64,000 nucleotides of DNA from Alishewanella jeotgali KCTC 22429 (GCF_000245735.1 NZ_AHTH01000049.1:62001-126000); one strand, 5' to 3'; positions 1 to 9,554 are shown, counted from the first letter of the stretch. Numbers and translations are program-made. The notes: generated from the letters alone by a model not told the origin.

Positions 1-587
1 AGCAGGATATACAGGCTTAAACTTATGCCAAGTTGCAGCCAGTAATGCTCGCTAAGCTCGCCTTTGGCCATGGTTGCAATCACTGCCAGTACCAAGAGAG
101 CCAGGGTGTCGGTAATAATAGTACCGCCAACGGCAGTCGTTACGGCCGGGTTGCGGCTAATGCCTAAGCGGCTGGCGATAGGATAGGCCAGCAACGTATG
201 AGAGGCGAACATACTGGCCAGCAGTATTGCGGCCAGCCAGTCAAAGCCAAGCAATAAGCCAACGGCAGTGCCGGTTGCCTGCGGGATGGCAAAGGTGAAT
301 AGACCAAACAGCAAGGTATGCGATTTGGAGCGTTTTAATTGCTGCATATCAATCTCTAGTGCAGCAATAAACATAATATACAGCAAGCCAACGGTGCCAA
401 AGAGCACAAAAGACTGATCACGGGCCAGCACATTCAGCGCATTGGGGCCAAGCAGGGCACCGGCGAAGAGTAAACCCAGCATACCGGGTAAGCGGTAGCG
501 CGCTAATAGAATAGGGCAAATCAGGATCAGGCTGGCCACAATCGCAAACACAACAACCGGATTGGCTATAGGAAACAACTCAGACAT
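1..587 (-). CDS. Cation:proton antiporter (Kef/NapA type), N-terminal part; cut by window edge
   Basis: An open frame runs leftwards from an ATG at 587 to the first base, about 195 residues without a stop, so the C-terminal part lies outside the window. The visible product is almost wholly hydrophobic and shows about six membrane helices. A small-residue segment ending in LLGPNAL and the later segment GGTIITDTLALLVLA are typical of the CPA2 (Kef/NapA) exchanger family, the Asp of the latter lying where the family has its ion-binding acid. The expected role is exchange of Na+ or K+ for H+ at the inner membrane. The family is fairly sure; the ion and any C-terminal regulatory domain cannot be judged here. 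Confidence 0.85.
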   Translation of the reverse strand, partial: MSELFPIANPVVVFAIVASLILICPILLARYRLPGMLGLLFAGALLGPNALNVLARDQSFVLFGTVGLLYIMFIAALEIDMQQLKRSKSHTLLFGLFTFAIPQATGTAVGLLLGFDWLAAILLASMFASHTLLAYPIASRLGISRNPAVTTAVGGTIITDTLALLVLAVIATMAKGELSEHYWLQLGISLSLYIL

Positions 588-630
588 CTGTCCGTTATCC
601 TTCAAACTACGGTAAAAATAGCAGTGGCTA

Positions 631-671
631 GTGTAATCAAAGTTCATGGCGCCTGATAGCGTTGATTACAC
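631..671. other. Perfect 10-bp inverted repeat in the 216-bp intergenic region
   Basis: GTGTAATCAA (631-640) is matched exactly by TTGATTACAC (662-671) across a 21-nt spacer. It lies between the divergent antiporter gene and the cytochrome b561 gene, so it may be an operator for either one or a transcript hairpin. No T-run follows, so it is not a typical terminator. Nothing else recognisable is present in 588-803. Confidence 0.45.
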
Positions 672-803
672 CTTGCTGAGCGCTTTTGCCTGACGTTATT
701 CGAATTTCTGCAACAAAGTGAGCAACTAATACTGTTGTTGCCAGTGCACTAGGGCGTCAAACTAGGCTAATAGTTTGGTTAACAAAGGCTACTGGATTTC
801 GTT

Positions 804-1388
804 ATGCTAAAAAACTCCCCAACTCACTATGGCAAGGTTGCCCGCGCGCTGCATTGGCTGACGGCACTGCTGTTTTTACTGGCCTATGTCGCAGTGTATT
901 ACCGGCAATGGTTTACTGAGGCCCGGACGCCGGAGAACTGGACCGCACTGCAGCTGCATTTATCCTTTGGCGTGACTATCGCGGTGCTGGTAGTGCTGCG
1001 GCTCTACTGGCGGCTGACTAATGTTCAGCCTGAGGCTGAGCCGGGTTCGGCGCTGATGCAAAAGGCTGCGCATCTGGGGCATCTGGTATTGTATGGCGTG
1101 CTGATTGTGATGCCATTGACCGGCTATTTAGGTACCGGCGTGGCAACCGAGTTTTTCTTTTTATTTGAGATCCCGAAATTTGCCGATACCTGGTTGTTTC
1201 AGACGCTGGTTGCGGATGGTATGGGCCTGAGTTTTGAGCAATTTGAAGCGCCGATGGATTTTATTCACAAGCAGGGCGGAGCTTATCTGGTGTGGCTATT
1301 GATTTTGGGGCATGCCGCGGCCGCGCTTTACCATCACTATCATTTAAAAGATCGCACGCTGCTAAAAATGTTGCCACCCCGTCGCTGA
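804..1388 (+). CDS. Cytochrome b561 (CybB/YodB-type di-haem membrane protein)
   Basis: The protein is 194 residues, close to the usual 175-190. It has four predicted membrane helices with histidines placed for two b haems: one in the first helix (RALHWLTALLFLL, about residue 17), one at the start of the second (LHLSFG), one in the third (AAHLGHLVLYG) and one in the last (LILGHAAAALYHHY). The C-terminal HHYHLKDRTLLKMLP is a hallmark of the family. It should pass electrons between quinol and a partner in the inner membrane, though the physiological partner of CybB proteins is poorly defined. It appears monocistronic and divergent from the antiporter gene. Confidence 0.9.
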   Translation: MLKNSPTHYGKVARALHWLTALLFLLAYVAVYYRQWFTEARTPENWTALQLHLSFGVTIAVLVVLRLYWRLTNVQPEAEPGSALMQKAAHLGHLVLYGVLIVMPLTGYLGTGVATEFFFLFEIPKFADTWLFQTLVADGMGLSFEQFEAPMDFIHKQGGAYLVWLLILGHAAAALYHHYHLKDRTLLKMLPPRR

Positions 1389-1475
1389 TAGCGGAAATGT
1401 CTGCTGGGTCTGTGAACGTGAATGGCGTATCATACGTAGCACTTAGCAGTTGATAGTAGTGTAATACGAGGTGAC

Positions 1476-2858
1476 ATGGCCAGCCGTTCGAGCGCTGAAA
1501 TGACCTTAGCCGGCGAGCAGGATCTCTGGTTTTTGCCGCTTGGCGGTTGCGGCGAAATTGGGATGAACCTGAATTTATACGGTCATGCCGGGCGCTGGTT
1601 AATGGTGGATTGCGGTGTCACCTTTTATAATCCGCTGCAGCCGCAGACACAGCCACCGCAGCTCACGGCTGAAGTGCAGGCCGCCGATCCCAGCTTTATT
1701 GCCGCACAACGCGAAAATCTGTGCGGCATTATTATTACCCATGCCCACGAAGATCATATTGGTGCCTTGCCGTATTTATGGCCGCGCTTGCAAGCGCCGG
1801 TGTATTGCACCCCCTTTGCCGCCGAGGTGCTGCGCCGTAAACTGGCGCGTACCGACCTTATTGAGCAGATGCCCATTATTGAAATCCCGCCCGGCGGTAC
1901 CTGTCAGATCGGGCCTTTTCTCGTCAATTGGCTAAATATCACCCACTCGATCCCGGAATGTCAGGCACTGTTAATCAGCACCCCGGCCGGCAAGGTGTTT
2001 CATACCGCCGACTGGAAAATGGATCCGGCACCTATGCTGGGCCGGCCGTTCAAACCGCAGGTATTTAAACGGCTGGCAGCGCAAGGTATTACTGCTATGG
2101 TCTGTGATTCAACCAATGCACTAAAAAGTGGCTTTTCGTTGTCGGAAACCGCTTGCTTTCATGCGCTGCGTGAGGTGGTCAGTCAGGCACCGAAGCGCGT
2201 ATTGGTAACCGGTTTTAGCAGTAATATCGGCCGCTTAATTAGCCTGGGGCGCATTGCCCAGCAAACCGGCCGTTACCTGGCACTGTTCGGTCGGGCGATG
2301 GAGAATATGGTCGGTGCGGCGCGTGCCTGCGGTTATTGGCCGGATGATCTGCCGCTGATTGATAACGCCCATATTGGTTTTTTGCCAGCGGAAGAAGTGC
2401 TGGTCGCAGCAACCGGCAGCCAGGGCGAGCCCAGAGCCGCCCTGAGTAAACTGGCTGAAGATCGTCATCCTCAGCTGCTGCTGGCAAAAGATGACTTAGT
2501 TATTTTCAGTGCCAATCTGATCCCCGGTAATGAGATGCTGGTCAGCCGGTTGGTGGACAAACTGAAAGCCAAACAGCTGCAAGTGTTGCAGGCGGCGGAT
2601 ACCTTATTGCCAATCCATGTCTCTGGCCATCCGAATCAGGGGGAATTGGCTGAGATGTATCAGGCGGTAAAACCGGCCGTGGCGATACCGGTCCATGGCG
2701 AAGCTGCGCATATGCAAGCCAATGCTGCCATTGCCCGCGAGGTTGGGGTGCCGCAACAACTGCAGGGGCAAAACGGTGATCTGTTTGTGTTGGCACCACA
2801 ACCGCGCCTGTGGTCTGGGTTTGTGAAAGCGGGACGGGTCCCCATCGCGAATACTTGA
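1476..2858 (+). CDS. Metallo-beta-lactamase-fold hydrolase, ribonuclease J-like
   Basis: The 460-residue product begins with the RNase J-type opening LPLGGCGEIGMNLNLYG and carries the zinc motif H89-A-H-E-D-H94, followed by HTADWKMD and, near the C-terminus, SGHPNQGEL and IPVHGEA. These fit the beta-CASP/RNase J branch of the MBL superfamily, which cleaves RNA using two zinc ions. It is shorter than RNase J1 (about 555 residues) and lacks room for the usual C-terminal domain. Such short versions are common in proteobacteria and are usually annotated only as MBL-fold hydrolases. The ATG at 1476 follows a GAGGTG ribosome-binding site. Substrate unproven. Confidence 0.85.
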   Translation: MASRSSAEMTLAGEQDLWFLPLGGCGEIGMNLNLYGHAGRWLMVDCGVTFYNPLQPQTQPPQLTAEVQAADPSFIAAQRENLCGIIITHAHEDHIGALPYLWPRLQAPVYCTPFAAEVLRRKLARTDLIEQMPIIEIPPGGTCQIGPFLVNWLNITHSIPECQALLISTPAGKVFHTADWKMDPAPMLGRPFKPQVFKRLAAQGITAMVCDSTNALKSGFSLSETACFHALREVVSQAPKRVLVTGFSSNIGRLISLGRIAQQTGRYLALFGRAMENMVGAARACGYWPDDLPLIDNAHIGFLPAEEVLVAATGSQGEPRAALSKLAEDRHPQLLLAKDDLVIFSANLIPGNEMLVSRLVDKLKAKQLQVLQAADTLLPIHVSGHPNQGELAEMYQAVKPAVAIPVHGEAAHMQANAAIAREVGVPQQLQGQNGDLFVLAPQPRLWSGFVKAGRVPIANT

Positions 2859-2916
2859 GCTTTTCGCGCATAGGCGTTAGTTTAGATGGCATAACGTCTT
2901 TCCTTACAGGTTCTTT

Positions 2917-4032
2917 ATGCAGCAAGTGTTTAGCGCTGCCCAATTTTTTGATGGTTTTGTCTGGCAGTCAAATGTCGAGTTGTTGATTGAAAACGGTCGT
3001 ATTGCAGACATCCGACCCTGTCGTGATACGCCACAGGCAACCTATTTGGTGCCGGGGTTTATCGATTTACAGGTGAATGGCGGTGGCGGCGTGCTGTTTA
3101 ATAACGCACCGACGATTGACACGCTTCGCCGGATGCGACAAGCCCATAGCCGTTTTGGTACCACGGCACTGCTGCCAACCCTGATCACCGACCAACTGGC
3201 GGTGATGCAGCAAAGTGCCGATGTGATTGCCGCAGCCATTGCTGCTGGTGAGCCAGGCATTTTGGGAATTCATTTCGAAGGGCCGCATTTATCGGCACCG
3301 AAAAAAGGTGTGCATCCGCTGCAACATATCCGGCCGTTGGCAGAGGCAGAGATGCAGCTGTATCTGCGCCGTGATCTTGGGTGTGTCTTGGTTACGCTGG
3401 CGCCGGAAAATGTGACGCCAGAGCAAATTCAACGTTTAACCGCCGCCGGTGTTAAAGTTTGGCTTGGCCACTCTAATGCCTGTGCCGCGCAGGTACAGCA
3501 AGCCCTCGCTGCCGGCGCGCAGGGCTTTACTCATTTATATAATGCAATGTCGCCACTAACTTCGCGTGAGCCCGGCATGGTGGGCGTTGCGCTAACCGAC
3601 AGTCAAAGCTGGTGTGGCTTGATTCTGGACGGTTTACATTTGCATCCGTTAGCTGCAAAGCTGGCAGTAATAGCAAAACCCCGCGGCAAGGTGCTGTTAG
3701 TCACAGATGCGATGTCTCCGGTTGGCACCGACGAGACCGAATTTGATTTCTTTGCCGGTAAGGTAACCCGCCAGGGTAATAAGTTGACTGACAGTAGCGG
3801 CGCACTGGCAGGCTCAGTGCTGGATATGGCGGCCGCCGTGCGTTATGCAGTGAATACTTTACAGCTTGACCTTGCTGAAAGTCTGCGCATGGCAGCCTTA
3901 TATCCGGCGCAGGCGCTGGGGCTGACTGACCGCGGCCAGGCACAACCCGGCCATAGGGCTGATCTGGTGCAATTGAACGCGCAGCTACAGGTACAACAAT
4001 GCTGGATTAACGGCGAAGCGCAACTGGGTTAA
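2917..4032 (+). CDS. nagA: N-acetylglucosamine-6-phosphate deacetylase
   Basis: NagA removes the acetyl group from GlcNAc-6-phosphate to give glucosamine-6-phosphate and acetate, the first committed step of amino-sugar catabolism in the cytoplasm. The 371-residue protein is full length. It shows the amidohydrolase signatures in order: DLQVNGGGG near residue 50, HFEGPHL with the metal-binding Glu, WLGHSNA, FTHLYNAMSPL, DGLHLHP, and VTDAMSP with the catalytic Asp. It is followed after 52 bp by nagP on the same strand, and nagB lies convergent just beyond, so the three form a GlcNAc module. No nagK kinase or nag regulator is in view. Confidence 0.95.
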   Translation: MQQVFSAAQFFDGFVWQSNVELLIENGRIADIRPCRDTPQATYLVPGFIDLQVNGGGGVLFNNAPTIDTLRRMRQAHSRFGTTALLPTLITDQLAVMQQSADVIAAAIAAGEPGILGIHFEGPHLSAPKKGVHPLQHIRPLAEAEMQLYLRRDLGCVLVTLAPENVTPEQIQRLTAAGVKVWLGHSNACAAQVQQALAAGAQGFTHLYNAMSPLTSREPGMVGVALTDSQSWCGLILDGLHLHPLAAKLAVIAKPRGKVLLVTDAMSPVGTDETEFDFFAGKVTRQGNKLTDSSGALAGSVLDMAAAVRYAVNTLQLDLAESLRMAALYPAQALGLTDRGQAQPGHRADLVQLNAQLQVQQCWINGEAQLG

Positions 4033-4084
4033 GCCGGTAATCTAAGCCGGTAACGACAATAAAAATAACAATAAGGAGCCGAAG

Positions 4085-5404
4085 ATGCCCAACACTCCAA
4101 CCACGCCAGCACCCAAGGTGTTGGTGCCAATGCTGATTCTGGCGGTGCTGTTTTTTCTGTTCGGTTTTGTGACCTGGCTTAATGGTGCACTTATTCCATT
4201 TTTGCAGATTGTCTGTCAGTTAAACGAATTTCAGGCACTGTTGGTGACCTTTGTGTTTTATATCGCTTACACCGTCATGGCGATCCCGATGTCGTTTTTA
4301 CTGAACTATCTGGGGTACAAAAAGGGCATGCTGGCTGGCTTACTGATTATGGCCTTTGGCGCCTTGCTGTTTATTCCGGCAGCGAAAATAGCGGCTTACC
4401 CACTGTTTTTGTTGGCGTTATTTATGCTGGGTACTGGCCTGACGATTTTGCAAACCGCAACTAACCCCTATTTGGTTTGTATAGGGCCGCGCGACAGTGC
4501 TGCGATGCGGATCAGTGTTATGGGTTTGGTTAACAAAGCTGCCGGTATAGTAGTGCCGATGGTATTTGCCACCCTGGTGCTGACCAATATTGAACAATAT
4601 AGTGCTGACGCGCTGGCGCTATTGCCTGCGGCAGAGCAGCAGGTGCAGCTGGCGGAGTTATCGAATCGGTTAGTGCTGCCGTACATCTATATGACGTTGA
4701 TGCTGTTGCTGTTATCGGTATTCATCTGGTTTGCGCCCTTACCCGAGTTGCCCGATCAGCAAAATGATCGTGGTATTGAGTTGCGGGCCGTAAAAGCAGT
4801 ACTGGCCTATCCGCAGTTGGTGCTGGGTGTATTAGCGCTGTTTTGTTACGTCGGCGTCGAAGTGATTGCTGGCGATACGATCGGGCTCTATGGTAAGCAA
4901 CTGGGCGTAGCACATTTTGGTGTGCTGACCTCTTATACCATGGGTTTTATGGTGTTGGGTTACCTCCTTGGCGTATTACTAATCCCGCGCTACCTGTCAC
5001 AAGGCCGTGCTCTGCAGTTGTCGGCGGTCGCGGGCGTCTTGCTCAGTTTAGGTGTCCTGTTTGGCGCAACCGAGAGTCAGCAATTATCAGCCTGGTTATT
5101 TGGTTGGTTGGGTATTCCGCTGGTGCCGGATACCGTGGTGTTCGTTGCCTTACTGGGGTTGGCCAATGCGTTGGTATGGCCGGCGGTTTGGCCCTTGGCG
5201 CTGGAAGGCCTCGGGAAGTTAACCGCTACCGGCTCAGCCTTGCTGATAATGGGTATTGCCGGTGGCGCGGTTTTACCACTAAGTTATGGTTATCTGGCCG
5301 AACTGTCCGGCAATAGCCAGGGTGCGTACTGGATTCTCATTCCAGCCTATCTTTATATCTTATTTTATGCGATGAAAGGCCATAAGCTACGACGCTGGTC
5401 ATAA
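4085..5404 (+). CDS. nagP: N-acetylglucosamine permease, FucP-type MFS transporter
   Basis: This 439-residue, twelve-helix major-facilitator protein belongs to the sugar:H+ symporter group of FucP and NagP. The first helix contains LFFLFGFVTWLNG, and a later loop has LQTATNPYL, both characteristic of the group. Its position directly behind nagA, after an AAGGAG ribosome-binding site, supports GlcNAc as the substrate. NagP replaces the phosphotransferase route in Shewanella and Alteromonas relatives, so a separate GlcNAc kinase would be needed and must be encoded elsewhere. The assignment rests on family plus context; a different hexose is possible but less likely. Confidence 0.88.
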   Translation: MPNTPTTPAPKVLVPMLILAVLFFLFGFVTWLNGALIPFLQIVCQLNEFQALLVTFVFYIAYTVMAIPMSFLLNYLGYKKGMLAGLLIMAFGALLFIPAAKIAAYPLFLLALFMLGTGLTILQTATNPYLVCIGPRDSAAMRISVMGLVNKAAGIVVPMVFATLVLTNIEQYSADALALLPAAEQQVQLAELSNRLVLPYIYMTLMLLLLSVFIWFAPLPELPDQQNDRGIELRAVKAVLAYPQLVLGVLALFCYVGVEVIAGDTIGLYGKQLGVAHFGVLTSYTMGFMVLGYLLGVLLIPRYLSQGRALQLSAVAGVLLSLGVLFGATESQQLSAWLFGWLGIPLVPDTVVFVALLGLANALVWPAVWPLALEGLGKLTATGSALLIMGIAGGAVLPLSYGYLAELSGNSQGAYWILIPAYLYILFYAMKGHKLRRWS

Positions 5405-5413
5405 CAACGGCGG

Positions 5414-6208
5414 CTAATCACGATTCAGGCGGCGCAACAGGGCCGCGTTTTCCTGTTCAATATGGCGGTAAAATGCCAGTTGCTCTAAGTCACTGGCGGC
5501 TTCCTCATCCAGTACTACTGTAGCCTGCTGGTGCAGCTGTAAAGCTGATGCCGGACAGCTGGCACTCAGTGGCCCCTCTACCATCGCTTTTAATGCCTTA
5601 GCTTTAGCTTTACCCGTTGCCAGTAACAGCACTTTGCGAGCATCCAGAATGGTGCCGATGCCCATAGTGATTGATAGATGTGGTTGATATTCACCGGGCG
5701 CAAAGAAACGGGCATTATCGGCGATGGTTTGCTGTGTTAGGGTTTTAATCCTGGTGCGTGAACGCAATCCGGACGAGGGCTCGTTAAAGCCAATATGGCC
5801 ATTACGACCAATGCCCAGCAGCTGTATATCGATACCACCTGCGGCCATGATTTTTTGCTCATACTGCTCGCAGGCAAGTAACGGATCTGCGGCGTCACCC
5901 TCTGGCACTGCGGTATTTTCTGGCTGAATATCAATGTGATTAAATAAGTGGTGTTGCATAAAATAGCGGTAGCTTTGTGGATGCGTTGCCGCTAAACCAA
6001 TATATTCATCCAGATTAAAGGTTTTAACGGCCTGAAATGACACCTCGCCATGCTGATAGGCAGTAATTAATTGTTGATACAGCAGAATGGGTGTCGCACC
6101 TGTCGCCAGCCCCAGCACAGAGGCAGGGTGTTGCCTGATTTGCCGGATAATTGCAGCGGCACCATAACGGGCCACAGCTTGTGCATCTGGTTGAATAACG
6201 ATCTGCAC
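5414..6208 (-). CDS. nagB: Glucosamine-6-phosphate deaminase (type I)
   Basis: NagB converts glucosamine-6-phosphate to fructose-6-phosphate and ammonia, completing the pathway that nagA starts. The 264-residue protein matches the E. coli type (266) and has LGLATGATP for phosphate binding near residue 35, FNLDEYIGL with the catalytic Asp, and [15 protein letters not shown] with the catalytic His region. It is encoded on the opposite strand and ends 9 bp from nagP, so it needs its own promoter in the 6209-6370 interval, which it shares divergently with the EF-hand gene. Many Shewanella-type nag clusters carry the unrelated SIS-domain NagB-II instead. Confidence 0.95.
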   Translation of the reverse strand: MQIVIQPDAQAVARYGAAAIIRQIRQHPASVLGLATGATPILLYQQLITAYQHGEVSFQAVKTFNLDEYIGLAATHPQSYRYFMQHHLFNHIDIQPENTAVPEGDAADPLLACEQYEQKIMAAGGIDIQLLGIGRNGHIGFNEPSSGLRSRTRIKTLTQQTIADNARFFAPGEYQPHLSITMGIGTILDARKVLLLATGKAKAKALKAMVEGPLSASCPASALQLHQQATVVLDEEAASDLEQLAFYRHIEQENAALLRRLNRD

Positions 6209-6370
6209 CCTGATACTCCTGTCAACAAATTTGACTTAGCCTACCATAAAACCGTTGTGAAAAACGGCGTTTGACATCTGCTGATCTGGCTGTTTTTTCT
6301 TTAGTTATTGGCAACTTTGCCTCAGCTGGCATATGCTGAGAGCGAAAATAACACTTCACGGAGAGAAACC

Positions 6371-8497
6371 TTGACTGCTGCAACCAAACCCCATCAATGG
6401 CGTTTCTTCCGCTCCGGCGGTTTTGATCAAGTCGCGATTGAAACTGCAGGTGATTTACTGCATCTGCACGAACTCGATCCTAAGCTATGGACTGTACTTA
6501 ATTGCCCAACTACCGGCCTGGAATTTGACGACCGTACCCTGGCGCTAATGGATGGTGACGGCGACGGCCAAATCCGGGTACCGGAGATCCTGTCGGCAGT
6601 GCGTTGGAGTTGCCAGCGCCTGACGGATGCTAGCATTATGTTTGCACCACCTGGCTTGCCGCTTGCTGCGATTGCTGATCAGGACGCCGAAGGTGCCGGC
6701 ATTAAACATGCCGCCGAACTGGTACTGCGCTATAGCGATAAAACAGCTGAGCAGAGCCTGCAGGTGGAGGATGTGCTGGATACAACACGGTTATTCTCGG
6801 CTGATCACTTTAATGGCGATGGCGTGATTATGCCGGAGCTGACTACAGATGAAAGCTTACAATCGGTGCTGCTGCAGATCGTCGAAACTCAGGGTGGGGT
6901 TGCCGACCGCAGTGGCGGTCTTGGTGTGACTCAGGATACCTTATCGGCATTTTTTGAGCAGGCCGAAGCGGTAGTTAACTGGCACGCGGCTTTTACGGCA
7001 GAGCAGAATCAGCTTTGTCCGCTGGCCGATTCCACTGCCGATGCCGTTGCCGCTTTTGAAGCGGTTAAAGCGAAAGTTGATGATTATTTTGTACGTTGTC
7101 AATTGGCCGCCTTTGATCAGCGCGCTGCCGATACCTTAAATCCGTCTGCTTCGGTTTATGAAGTGCTGGCTAACCGCGTGGTAGCTGATGCTGATGCCGA
7201 GATAGCGGCTTTACCATTGTCTGCCATTGCGGCGGAGCGCCCTCTGGACTTAAGTCTTGGTATTAACCCAGCTTGGGCTTGCGCTATCGCCACGTTAAAA
7301 GACAAAGTGCTGACTCCGTTACTGGGGGCTGATTATGAAGTGCTGACTGCGGCTGACTGGCAACAGGTTTCTGCCAGGTTGGCAGCCTGGCGTAGCTGGC
7401 AGGCGGCGAAACCGGATACCGCCCTCCATAGTCTGGAACTGGAATATCTGCAACAACTGGTTGCCGGTGACGTAAAAAACCGGCTGGAAGCATTGATTAA
7501 TGACGATCTTGCCGCCAGTACTTTTGCCGATCATCTGTTAGCCTTGGAAAAGTTACTGCGTTATCAGCGGGATCTGGTGACCTTGCTACGTAACTTTGTC
7601 AGCCTCAGTGATTTTTATCAGGGCGAACACAAAGCCATTTTCCAGGCTGGTACCCTGTATCTGGATCAGCGCAGCTGTGAGCTGGTGATGCAGGTTGCCG
7701 ATCAAGGCCGGCACGCCACTATGGCCCCCTTTAGTGGTTGCTACCTGGTATATTGTAGCTGTATGCGTCAGGGCGAAGCGCCGATTAATATCGTCGCGGC
7801 GCTAACCGGTGGCGATGTCGATGAGCTGATGGTTGCCGGGCGTAACGGCATCTTCTATGACCGCAAGGGCCGTGACTGGCGAGCAACAGTGACTAAAGTG
7901 GTGGCGCAACCGGTTAGTATCCGCCAGGCATTCTGGTCGCCCTATAAGCGGGTTGCTGCCTTTATCGAAGGTCAGATCCAGAAATTTGCCGCTTCCCGCG
8001 ATAAGGATATCGAAACCCAAACTACCAGTGGCGTGGCTGATGCGGCTGCTGCACCGGCAACGGCGCCAAGCAGCTTTGATATTGCCAAATTCGCCGGTAT
8101 TTTTGCTGCCTTTGGTCTGGCGTTAGGTGCCTTAGGTACTGCACTGGCCGCGATCGTAGCGGGCTTGTTTTCGCTTAGCTGGTGGCAAGTCCCGCTGGTA
8201 CTACTCGGGGTAATGCTGCTGATCTCAACACCGTCGATGCTGCTGGCCTATTTAACATTACGCCGGCGCAATATCGGCCCCTTACTGGATGCCAATGGTT
8301 GGGCAGTGAATGCCCGGGCGAAAATTAACGTGCCTTTTGGCGCCTCCTTGACCGGATTAGCGCATTTGCCGAAGGGCGCTAAACGTTCACTCAATGATCC
8401 CTTTGCCGAGAAAAAACGGCCCTGGGGTCAATATCTGATAATACTGATTGTTTGTATTATCGCCGCCTGGTATGGCTATCAACACGGTTTAAGCTAA
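6371..8497 (+). CDS. Large EF-hand protein with C-terminal membrane anchor, function unknown
   Basis: From a TTG start at 6371 the product is 708 residues; GGAGAG lies six bases upstream. A longer reading from a TTG at 6308 has no comparable ribosome-binding site and adds residues unlike the rest. Residues 61-72 form a canonical EF-hand loop, DGDGDGQIRVPE, with all calcium ligands present. A second, degenerate loop (HFNGDGVIMPEL) lies near residue 150. The large middle part is soluble and alpha-helical-looking. Two or three hydrophobic segments fill residues 565-645, followed by a short basic loop and a last helix at the C-terminus. I do not recognise a characterised homologue. A calcium-responsive membrane protein is an inference from the loop alone. 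Confidence 0.75.
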   Translation: MTAATKPHQWRFFRSGGFDQVAIETAGDLLHLHELDPKLWTVLNCPTTGLEFDDRTLALMDGDGDGQIRVPEILSAVRWSCQRLTDASIMFAPPGLPLAAIADQDAEGAGIKHAAELVLRYSDKTAEQSLQVEDVLDTTRLFSADHFNGDGVIMPELTTDESLQSVLLQIVETQGGVADRSGGLGVTQDTLSAFFEQAEAVVNWHAAFTAEQNQLCPLADSTADAVAAFEAVKAKVDDYFVRCQLAAFDQRAADTLNPSASVYEVLANRVVADADAEIAALPLSAIAAERPLDLSLGINPAWACAIATLKDKVLTPLLGADYEVLTAADWQQVSARLAAWRSWQAAKPDTALHSLELEYLQQLVAGDVKNRLEALINDDLAASTFADHLLALEKLLRYQRDLVTLLRNFVSLSDFYQGEHKAIFQAGTLYLDQRSCELVMQVADQGRHATMAPFSGCYLVYCSCMRQGEAPINIVAALTGGDVDELMVAGRNGIFYDRKGRDWRATVTKVVAQPVSIRQAFWSPYKRVAAFIEGQIQKFAASRDKDIETQTTSGVADAAAAPATAPSSFDIAKFAGIFAAFGLALGALGTALAAIVAGLFSLSWWQVPLVLLGVMLLISTPSMLLAYLTLRRRNIGPLLDANGWAVNARAKINVPFGASLTGLAHLPKGAKRSLNDPFAEKKRPWGQYLIILIVCIIAAWYGYQHGLS

Positions 8498-8518
8498 CCG
8501 CATTAGCTGATATCAGTG

Positions 8519-8547
8519 AAAAGGGCTGTCATTAACAGCCCTTTTTT
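8519..8547. terminator. Rho-independent terminator, probably bidirectional
   Basis: An 11-bp stem, AAAAGGGCTGT paired with ACAGCCCTTTT, closes a five-base CATTA loop and runs into six Ts. It lies 22 bp after the EF-hand gene. Because the left arm starts with As, it can also stop transcription of the convergent fructokinase gene. Confidence 0.9.
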
Positions 8548-8585
8548 ACACTGGTCAAAACACCAGCACGGCTGACTAACGAAGG

Positions 8586-9533
8586 CTAGCTGGCATCCCA
8601 TTCAAAGCGGGTGGGCAGGGCGGTAAAGGCCCCAAAATGCTGACAGGTAAGGGAGCCGGCTTTAATGGCTTTTTGTAATATCAGTTGCTGTAACACCTGA
8701 TCGGCCAATAGACTTTGCCAGTCTTGATAGATAAGAGTTTGGCTAAGCTGATATAACCAGGCACCGACAAAGGCGTCGCCGGCGGCAGTAGTATCGACCA
8801 CTTTTACCGGTTGCACCGGGATGCTCAGATTAAGCTTGCTATAACTCTGCACGGCTGCGCTACCGGCGGTAACCACTATCCAGCGCTGCTTCTTCGCATT
8901 TAACGCGTTTAGCCAGTCGTGCTCGTCGCCAGCCCCGGCCAGATAACGCAGTTCATCGTCACTGAGTTTAATGATATCGGCCTGTTGTAGCAGTTGTTGC
9001 ACCAGCTCGCGGTTGGCGTGCCCGGTTGGCCAGAGGTTATGCCGCAAATTGGCATCGATAGAAATTAACCAGCCGTGGCGTTTGGCTTCGGCTACCAGTG
9101 CAAAACTGGTATCGGCAATGGCGCTATCGGTCAGGCTATTCGAGCATAAATGCAAAATAGCCTGCTGCTGCCAGAAATCTGCCGGCAGATGGCTGAGCCT
9201 ATACAACAAATCTGCTGCCGGTGGCCGGTAAAATGAAAAGCTGCGATCGCCGTCGGCATTGAGCGCAACAAAGGCCAGCGCTGTTTTTGCCTCTGCCGTG
9301 CGGGCACAGGCGCCGACATTAACGCCATAATGTTCAAGCTCGGCTTGCAGAAAATCCCCGAACATATCGGCCCCCAGCATGCCGACAAAGCGGCCATCGC
9401 CACCCAGTTTCGCTACGGCTACAGCGACATTTGCCGGTGCACCGCCGGCGAAGCGGCGAAAGACACCGGCTTGTTGTGGATCCTGTAAGAAGTCAATTAA
9501 GACTTCGCCAAAACAATAGACTGGTAGTGACAT
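8586..9533 (-). CDS. scrK: Fructokinase, PfkB family
   Basis: A 315-residue ribokinase/PfkB-fold sugar kinase. The N-terminal GGAPANVAVAVAKLGG and the C-terminal DTTAAGDAFVGAWL, with the catalytic Asp and anion hole, are the two PfkB signatures. It is divergent from amylosucrase across a region that carries a repressor palindrome, which points to ATP-dependent phosphorylation of the fructose released from sucrose. The usual second signature reads DTTGAGDAF; the Ala in place of the first Gly is a common variant in fructokinases. The substrate is inferred from context. Confidence 0.9.
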   Translation of the reverse strand: MSLPVYCFGEVLIDFLQDPQQAGVFRRFAGGAPANVAVAVAKLGGDGRFVGMLGADMFGDFLQAELEHYGVNVGACARTAEAKTALAFVALNADGDRSFSFYRPPAADLLYRLSHLPADFWQQQAILHLCSNSLTDSAIADTSFALVAEAKRHGWLISIDANLRHNLWPTGHANRELVQQLLQQADIIKLSDDELRYLAGAGDEHDWLNALNAKKQRWIVVTAGSAAVQSYSKLNLSIPVQPVKVVDTTAAGDAFVGAWLYQLSQTLIYQDWQSLLADQVLQQLILQKAIKAGSLTCQHFGAFTALPTRFEWDAS

Positions 9534-9554
9534 TATGGTACCCGTAAAGATTTA

